DNA of 11,228 nt from Lachnospiraceae bacterium (lineage in GTDB: Bacteria > Bacillota > Clostridia > Lachnospirales > Lachnospiraceae): NCBI GenBank assembly GCA_009774155.1, contig VSNE01000445.1:1-11228 (forward strand). Reading direction: 5' to 3'. Under the pieces are notes generated by a model. That model worked only from the letters and a program-made list of their open reading frames with translations, had not been told where the DNA came from and searched no databases. Position numbers and translations under genes: made by a program. Positions 6,429 to 11,228 of this stretch are shown here, one piece after another; positions within the stretch are counted from its first letter, which is position 1, and each line of letters begins with the position of its first letter.

Positions 6429-7832
6429 TTACGTTTCTTCTTCCTCCGTCAGCGTATACGTGATCTTCATCGTCTTATCCGCATTCTTCACCACCGCCTG
6501 CGACAGGTTGCTGATCGTGGCCAGATACGGCGTCAGCAGATAATTGTACCTGTACTCATTCCCATAAGAGCCGCCCCATCCAAGCAGAAACCCCTTATAT
6601 TCAAAAAGCGGCGTCGCAAGCGTCCCATACCTCGTGCCTCCAAAAGTCTTCGTCACCTTGTCGTTCACATCAATGACAAAATCATACCCAATAATCAGAT
6701 CCCTGATTATCGCCAACCTCGACTCACAGCTCCCGGAGCCTCCGATGGACTTGGCCGCCGACGTAAAGCCAAAGCTGATGAACGTGACATCCGCCTGGTT
6801 ATTGACATTAATCTTATAAACCCCGTTATTGCCATAACCCAGCACATACAGATACCCGCTCCTTAAAACCGCATTCCTCTGTGTGTCCGGATAACTGGAT
6901 TCCTCCCGGAAGCTCCCCACTGCTTTAAGAGCCGCATTAGAAAGCGTCCAGCTTCCCTCCGTAAAGGAAAAATCATCCTTCTTGATTCTGATCCACAACA
7001 TTGTTGCATCCCCGGACGAATTCGCCTGATTGGAGAACCCATACCAGTACCCATCCTTCCCATCAAAGAAAATGCCATAAGGCGTGTAACTCCCATAAAA
7101 CTGAAACGTCCCACAGTTCAACACCGTGGCATCCTCCAAGGTCAACGTAGTATCGTCCAGCTTCTCATTCAGCCCGATATCAAAAACAGGAATCCTATAG
7201 GTGCTGATTGTCACTGTGTTGCTCGCATACGCGATAGAATACAGCTTTCCCTTTTCAAAATCCACCTCAACAGCCCGGAACAGCGTATTCAGCCAGCCCA
7301 CACCCAGATCCAGCGTATTCTTCCTGATCTCCAAAAAGGCCGTCTTCACCGCCACATCGCTCCCGTAGGCATTCGCCCCACCCTGTTTGGATGTGATGCC
7401 CACCGCCGCGATCGTCCCGTTCCCCTGGGAAGGCGTAAACTCCCACACGAACTTATACCCGTTTGTAAGGGCCATGCTCTCCGTCAGGTTCATGCTGCCC
7501 CTCTTCACGTTAGCCGTGGCATTCACATCATTGCTCGCATACGCCACCGGCAGATTTGCAGACGACAGATAAATATTATCCGCATCCTCCGTAACCGCAT
7601 CCGAAAAAAGCAGGATGCCCCCAAGCATGTTCGGGCAGATGGGGAGCATCTCTTCATTCCAAATCAGCTGGTCATCATACTCTCCAGACGACTTGTAAAA
7701 AAGCCCCATTGGGTTCATTCCCAGAATGTTGTTCACCGCATTCGTGACCATGTTCGTCTCAGCAACGGCCTCCACTGCCCCGGTATTTACATCCTCAAGC
7801 TCTACCGTCAGATTTCCTGTCAATCTTCTCAT
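6429..7832 (-). CDS. Putative phage tail fibre or receptor-binding protein
   Basis: The 467-residue protein has no signal peptide or transmembrane segment, and is rich in Gly, Ser, Asn, Tyr and short alternating hydrophobic segments as expected for beta structure. The N-terminus (RLTGNLTVELEDVNTGAVE, then TNMVTNAVNNIL) resembles the start of tail proteins of Lachnospiraceae phages that I recall. The middle has recurring blade-like motifs (DGYWYGFSNQ, SGYLYVLGYGNNGVYKI, LIIGYDFVIDVNDKV, GFLLGWGG) suggesting a beta-propeller or similar repeat fold. The C-terminus, KNADKTMKITYTLTEEEE, is a common-looking fibre ending. It sits between the hub-like protein and the holin, where receptor-binding proteins usually lie. 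The start at 7832 has GGGAGG just upstream and follows the previous stop by 11 bases. Family membership is recalled, not searched; an enzymatic role cannot be excluded. Confidence 0.72.
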   Translation of the reverse strand: MRRLTGNLTVELEDVNTGAVEAVAETNMVTNAVNNILGMNPMGLFYKSSGEYDDQLIWNEEMLPICPNMLGGILLFSDAVTEDADNIYLSSANLPVAYASNDVNATANVKRGSMNLTESMALTNGYKFVWEFTPSQGNGTIAAVGITSKQGGANAYGSDVAVKTAFLEIRKNTLDLGVGWLNTLFRAVEVDFEKGKLYSIAYASNTVTISTYRIPVFDIGLNEKLDDTTLTLEDATVLNCGTFQFYGSYTPYGIFFDGKDGYWYGFSNQANSSGDATMLWIRIKKDDFSFTEGSWTLSNAALKAVGSFREESSYPDTQRNAVLRSGYLYVLGYGNNGVYKINVNNQADVTFISFGFTSAAKSIGGSGSCESRLAIIRDLIIGYDFVIDVNDKVTKTFGGTRYGTLATPLFEYKGFLLGWGGSYGNEYRYNYLLTPYLATISNLSQAVVKNADKTMKITYTLTEEEET

Positions 7833-7843
7833 AACATCCTCCC

Positions 7844-9787
7844 TTATGAATTACTGCCGGGCACGTCAACAGGCATCGCAAAACCGCCAACTGTATGCCT
7901 GCCGCCGAACCTATCCTCATAGTACCTCTGGACAAGCTCGTCAATCTTCCACCCAATGCTTTCCGTAATGCCAAGTGCCTTAAGCCCGCCGGCTTCCTTC
8001 CCCGTACCAAAGGCAAACCGACCCACAGATTCCTCCACATCGATCCTGCCGTCCCATGCAGCATCCGCGCCCATGCCCTGCCCGGAAACGGAAGCAATGC
8101 ACCAGCCGGTATCAATAGAAGCCGTGCCGCCGCTGCAACGCATATACACATTAAAAATATTGCTGTAGTTCGCCACCACGTTTTCAATCGGATAGTACAA
8201 AAGAATCGTATGCTTCCCTGTCCTCCAGCGCTCCTGCGGATAAATAAGCGGCACCATCCGGTTATTGAACTCAAAGCTGAATATCACATCCGCATACCCG
8301 TCCTCCGTCCATGTCACCGGCAGCGACACCGCCACCGTCTGCCCTTCCGTGGCGCCGATAACCTCAGACGTTTCCACAGATTCCTCCCCAGATGATTTCC
8401 CGGATACTTCATCAACATTCACAGGCGGAATCACTACATCCCCGCTCGCCGTCGCCGTCCTCTCCACCGCATCCGCCCTGACATCCACGACCACCTGACC
8501 GAAGAACTGCGCATGGTTATCCTCGCTTGTGGCAAACTCTATGGAGATAATCTTCGCATCCACGTCCGCTACGGTGAAAGCGGAAGCATTGGTAAAGGTA
8601 TGGATCCCGATTTTCCCCGCTTCAATCTGCGACAGCAGCCCCGAAATATTCTTGTCATTCTTCGACTTCGCCTGCGCAAGCCTCGGATTCTTCCCGACCC
8701 CCTTCAGCCTCTGCTTCCCATACATCTTCACCTGCATGGAAGTGACGGCGCTGATCTTATCCCCATCCGCCTGTCCTCCGGCAAACGTCAGCACATCGCC
8801 CACGTCCAAAGCAGGATTCCCGATAGTATCCGAATCAAACGGCACATAGTCAATAACGGAAATATCATTCAAGATATTCGTGCAAAGCCCCCGCCTCGTC
8901 TCATCCAGCCCGAACTGCAGGAGAGGGTTCACCCCTAGGTTCATGGTCAGCCCGTCATCCGGATCCAGATGGTAATACTCCGCCGTCTCCGTCCTCATGT
9001 TCGTAGAAGAAACCGCCGTATACCTTGTGATGAAATCCGAAAAGCTTGAAGAGAACCTATGCTTCGCCTCAATCTCCATCACCGGCGTATTCCCATACTT
9101 GCGCAGTTCCAACAGCCCCGCTCTGTCGATACAAAAGAACCCTCCCAGCACCTGCCCCACATAATAGAGCACATCCCGAAAAGTCCCTATGTCATTGTCC
9201 GTATAAATGGACAGGCTCTCCATGCCGTTCGGCATCGCCCCAATCTCTTCCTTCGTCTGAGCGAACCCCACGCCGCAGCTCTCACAACAAAGATTGATAA
9301 AATCATAAGCCCTGCCCACAGTCTCAAAGCCGTTGAAATCCCGCTCAAACCGCAGCATATAGTCATAGGCTTTCAGCTCCAGGCACTTTGCCGTCCTGTT
9401 CGCCTCCGACACCTCAAAAATGCCCATCGGGATCTTCTCATAGATGCCGTCAGCCTCCACAGCCTGGTCATAATCTCCGTCAATATCCGCACTGTCCCGG
9501 CTCCGCGACACCCTCAGATGATAGAAAAGCTCCACTAGGGCATCTTCCAGAGTATATCTGTCAATGTCCGACAACAGCGTGATCCCCATCTCAGCCGAAT
9601 ACACCGTGCCAAGCTCAATCTCCGTATTCCCGCAGCACTGGCTTGATATATACCCGCTCCCCTTGACAATATCCTCCGCCTCGAACTCATAGACTACCCC
9701 GCCTTTCGTGGTGATCTTCCCCGTCCAGTAATATTTCCTCGTGTTCCCCTGCACCGCCTGCAGGAACGCATCGCTCACCGGGTACAT
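7844..9787 (-). CDS. Tail/baseplate hub-like protein (Tal-like position) with beta-rich C-terminal extension
   Basis: The protein has 647 residues. About the first 375 look like the hub of a siphovirus tail tip (gp27/Tal type): MYPVSDAFLQAVQ, conversion of a surface definition (VYEFEAEDIVKGSGYIS, GIFEVSEANRT), LELKAYDYMLRFERDF, a GTFRDVLYYVGQ stretch, and a final DVGDVLTFAGG barrel segment. A short helical stretch follows (AQAKSKNDKNISGLLSQIEAG, about 371-391), then a beta-rich region to the end. That region is interrupted by a Ser/Glu-rich linker (about 458-478), which may carry an adhesin or carbohydrate-contact module. I see no peptidase or lysozyme motif, unlike many Tal proteins. Position after the tape measure and small tail gene and before the putative fibre supports a tail-tip role. 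The ATG at 9787 has AAGGTG upstream. Confidence 0.75.
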   Translation of the reverse strand: MYPVSDAFLQAVQGNTRKYYWTGKITTKGGVVYEFEAEDIVKGSGYISSQCCGNTEIELGTVYSAEMGITLLSDIDRYTLEDALVELFYHLRVSRSRDSADIDGDYDQAVEADGIYEKIPMGIFEVSEANRTAKCLELKAYDYMLRFERDFNGFETVGRAYDFINLCCESCGVGFAQTKEEIGAMPNGMESLSIYTDNDIGTFRDVLYYVGQVLGGFFCIDRAGLLELRKYGNTPVMEIEAKHRFSSSFSDFITRYTAVSSTNMRTETAEYYHLDPDDGLTMNLGVNPLLQFGLDETRRGLCTNILNDISVIDYVPFDSDTIGNPALDVGDVLTFAGGQADGDKISAVTSMQVKMYGKQRLKGVGKNPRLAQAKSKNDKNISGLLSQIEAGKIGIHTFTNASAFTVADVDAKIISIEFATSEDNHAQFFGQVVVDVRADAVERTATASGDVVIPPVNVDEVSGKSSGEESVETSEVIGATEGQTVAVSLPVTWTEDGYADVIFSFEFNNRMVPLIYPQERWRTGKHTILLYYPIENVVANYSNIFNVYMRCSGGTASIDTGWCIASVSGQGMGADAAWDGRIDVEESVGRFAFGTGKEAGGLKALGITESIGWKIDELVQRYYEDRFGGRHTVGGFAMPVDVPGSNS

Positions 9788-9803
9788 TCATACACCTTCT
9801 TCC

Positions 9804-10166
9804 TTAAAACTCTTTCAGTACAAAGCTCACCGTCCAAAGCCCCTTATAGCTCGTATCCTTCTCCAGCTTCACCTTGAACCCATCTACATACATCTGCGTC
9901 TCTTTCACATCCACAGTCTCCGGGTCAAAATACCTCACCGCGATGCTTTCCCGCTGCTTGAACTCCGTCAGCCGCTTCAGCCATGCAGGCGTGACCGAAA
10001 ACGAAACCGCGATAGACACAACACCAGCCCTCACTACATCCCTCTGGACCGTCCCCGCCTCCGTCTCGCCGCCGGAATCCGCTTCCTTATCCTCCATCTC
10101 CACCTCATAGGAGACCGGCAGAGGCAGGTCAGCCCCGTCAAAATTCAGATATTGAATAAACGCCAT
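9804..10166 (-). CDS. Small phage tail protein (Dit-like position)
   Basis: This 120-residue soluble protein starts MAFIQYLNFDGADLPLP and ends SFVLKEF. It has alternating hydrophobic strands and the central pattern GTVQRDVVRAGVVSIAVSF, like other short tail proteins of clostridial siphoviruses; DUF6711-type proteins have a comparable outline, but I cannot confirm membership. It lies between tape measure and hub genes, the place of the distal tail protein, though it is much shorter than a classic Dit (about 250 residues). It begins four bases after the tape measure stop, and its GGTGAG ribosome-binding site overlaps that stop. It ends 16 bases before the hub start. A structural role in joining the tail tube to the tip is inferred from position. 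Confidence 0.65.
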   Translation of the reverse strand: MAFIQYLNFDGADLPLPVSYEVEMEDKEADSGGETEAGTVQRDVVRAGVVSIAVSFSVTPAWLKRLTEFKQRESIAVRYFDPETVDVKETQMYVDGFKVKLEKDTSYKGLWTVSFVLKEF

Positions 10167-10170
10167 GCTC

Positions 10171-11228
10171 TCACCTGCCCCCGCTCCTTAAATCCGCCCT
10201 CTGCTGGGCATTCACAATCACCTCGTCAAGTAAAGCCCCACCCAGATAAACCGGAATTACGATATCACCGCCCTGCCCGGACGCACCCACACCGGAAACC
10301 GCATCCCTGATGGCAGAAACCAGCCCCGACAAATCGGCGCCATTCACAGTGCCGCCACCGCCAGCCGCCGCCATCTGCATCGCGTTCATCTGCGGGCTCA
10401 CCACCATATCCGCAGACAAAGAACCCATCGCCTTTGTCACCAGCCCTTTGCTTTTCTCAATGCCCTTTGCCAGCCCCTCCATAAAGTCCGGCATCCAGCT
10501 CTCATAATCCGTCAGCGGCCCTTCATCGGGAACAGAAAAATGCAGGAAACTCTTAATCTTATCCGCAACCGCAGATACCGCATCGCCTACGGCAGAAATG
10601 CATGATTTAATGCCATTCACAATGCCCATGATCAAATCCTTGCCCCAGTTGAACGCCTGGGACGCCAGCCCCGTGATATGCCCCTTCACCTTGGAAAAAC
10701 TATCCCTCACCGCGCTAAACACATTCCCCATCGCCGTCTTCACTGATGACGTGATATTCGTCCAGACCGTAATCACCGCATTCTTAATCGCATTGCCTAC
10801 GCTTGTCACGGTGCTTTTGATATTGTTCCAGACCGTTGTGACCACAGTTTTCACCGCATTGACCGCTGCTGTAATAGCGGTTTTTATCCCATTCCAGACC
10901 GTCTCCGCAGTCCCCTTGATCGCCTCCCACGCCGCCTGGAAGAAACTTTTCAACCCCTCCCACACGGCAACAGCAGTCTCCTTGATGTTCTCCCATAGGT
11001 CAATCCAGAACTGCCGGAACTCATCACAGTTATTCCACAGATAGATAAACGCCGCCACCAGAGCCGCAATCGCCGCGATAATCAACACAATCGGATTGGC
11101 AAGCATCGTGGCATTCAAGGCAGCGAAAGCCCCTTTTACCACATTGATTACCCCTGCCAGCTTCGGCACAATCGTCATAATCGTACCCACAGCAGACATA
11201 ATCTTTCCCACCACAATCAGCACCGGAC
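10171..11228 (-). CDS. Phage tail tape measure protein, C-terminal part (partial)
   Basis: The frame is open to the right edge, so the N-terminus is missing; about 352 residues are visible. Family knowledge: the tape measure fills the tail tube, sets tail length and helps DNA cross the membrane. Counting from the GTG at 11223, a hydrophobic segment (about 41-62, ANPIVLIIAAIAALVAAFIY) could be the membrane-active part. A helical region follows with tryptophans at exact multiples of 11 residues (about 77-176). Then comes the typical SFLHFSVPDEGPLTDYESW and LAKGIEKSKGLV block of Gram-positive phage tape measures, around 225-262, followed by a Gly-rich tail. The protein stops four bases before the next tail gene. 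The GTG at 11223 is an internal codon, not the true start. Confidence 0.92.
   Translation of the reverse strand, partial: PVLIVVGKIMSAVGTIMTIVPKLAGVINVVKGAFAALNATMLANPIVLIIAAIAALVAAFIYLWNNCDEFRQFWIDLWENIKETAVAVWEGLKSFFQAAWEAIKGTAETVWNGIKTAITAAVNAVKTVVTTVWNNIKSTVTSVGNAIKNAVITVWTNITSSVKTAMGNVFSAVRDSFSKVKGHITGLASQAFNWGKDLIMGIVNGIKSCISAVGDAVSAVADKIKSFLHFSVPDEGPLTDYESWMPDFMEGLAKGIEKSKGLVTKAMGSLSADMVVSPQMNAMQMAAAGGGGTVNGADLSGLVSAIRDAVSGVGASGQGGDIVIPVYLGGALLDEVIVNAQQRADLRSGGR
10696..10995 (-). repeat. Hendecad (33-base) tryptophan repeat inside the tape measure gene
   Basis: With residue 1 at base 11223, tryptophans fall at residues 77, 88, 99, 110, 132 and 154, all in one 11-residue phase. The skipped positions 121, 143 and 165 are Val, Gly and Met, and 176 is Phe. 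Around the tryptophans the pattern is xVW(E/N/T)xI. The DNA shows matching partial copies of a ccagaccg stretch at 66-base spacing (near 10762, 10828 and 10894 on the plus strand). Tape measure proteins of Gram-positive siphoviruses are known for such aromatic 11-residue periods. Confidence 0.8.

Noticed and set aside
7795..8274. Minus-strand open frame of 159 codons in another frame of the hub gene.
   Set aside because: The overlapping hub frame has a good start, continuous length and sensible protein composition; this frame has neither motif nor ribosome-binding site.
6429..9787. Diversity-generating retroelement acting on the putative fibre or hub gene.
   Set aside because: No reverse transcriptase gene or template/variable repeat pair is visible in the window.
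9741..10310. Plus-strand open frame of 189 codons spanning three tail genes.
   Set aside because: It crosses several well-supported minus-strand genes and their boundaries, and is rich in Arg, His and Pro as shadows usually are.
1..11228. CRISPR array, tRNA, rRNA, insertion sequence, toxin-antitoxin pair or defence genes.
   Set aside because: I found no spaced direct repeats, structured RNA gene, transposase or matching protein motif on either strand.

Overview
The window looks like the late (structural and lysis) end of an integrated temperate siphovirus, followed by a site-specific recombination module. The host is probably a Gram-positive gut anaerobe of the Clostridia, most likely Lachnospiraceae. 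The evidence is the type of large serine recombinases, the toxin-secretion/lysis-type holin, the amidase plus phage-lysozyme endolysin and the tail proteins, with base composition near 50% G+C by eye. Genus and species cannot be resolved from the sequence alone. Every gene I accept is on the minus strand, so transcription runs from position 11228 towards position 1.

Tail module (11228 to 6429, in transcription order): the C-terminal part of a tape measure protein, cut by the window edge, with a strict 11-residue tryptophan period; a 120-residue small tail protein; a 647-residue tail/baseplate hub-like protein; and a 467-residue beta-rich putative tail fibre or receptor-binding protein. Spacings are 4 to 16 bases with good ribosome-binding sites, as in one late operon.

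Lysis module (6345 to 4493): a four-helix holin overlaps (TGATG) a three-domain endolysin (amidase, phage lysozyme-like domain, SH3-like wall-binding domain). A strong intrinsic terminator with a 16-pair stem and GAAA loop follows at once and ends the late transcript.

Recombination module (4323 to 1): a 79-residue acidic protein of unknown function comes first, then three large serine recombinases in tandem, packed stop-to-start. The first is split into two reading frames inside the catalytic domain by an apparent loss of one base. The second is full length but lacks the fourth cysteine of its zinc ribbon. The third is intact as far as visible and runs off the left edge. The element's attachment site probably lies just left of the window.

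I see no defence system, CRISPR array, tRNA, rRNA or insertion sequence. The most unusual parts are the recombinase triplet with its damaged first member, and the small conserved-looking gene in front of it, which could be a recombination directionality factor.
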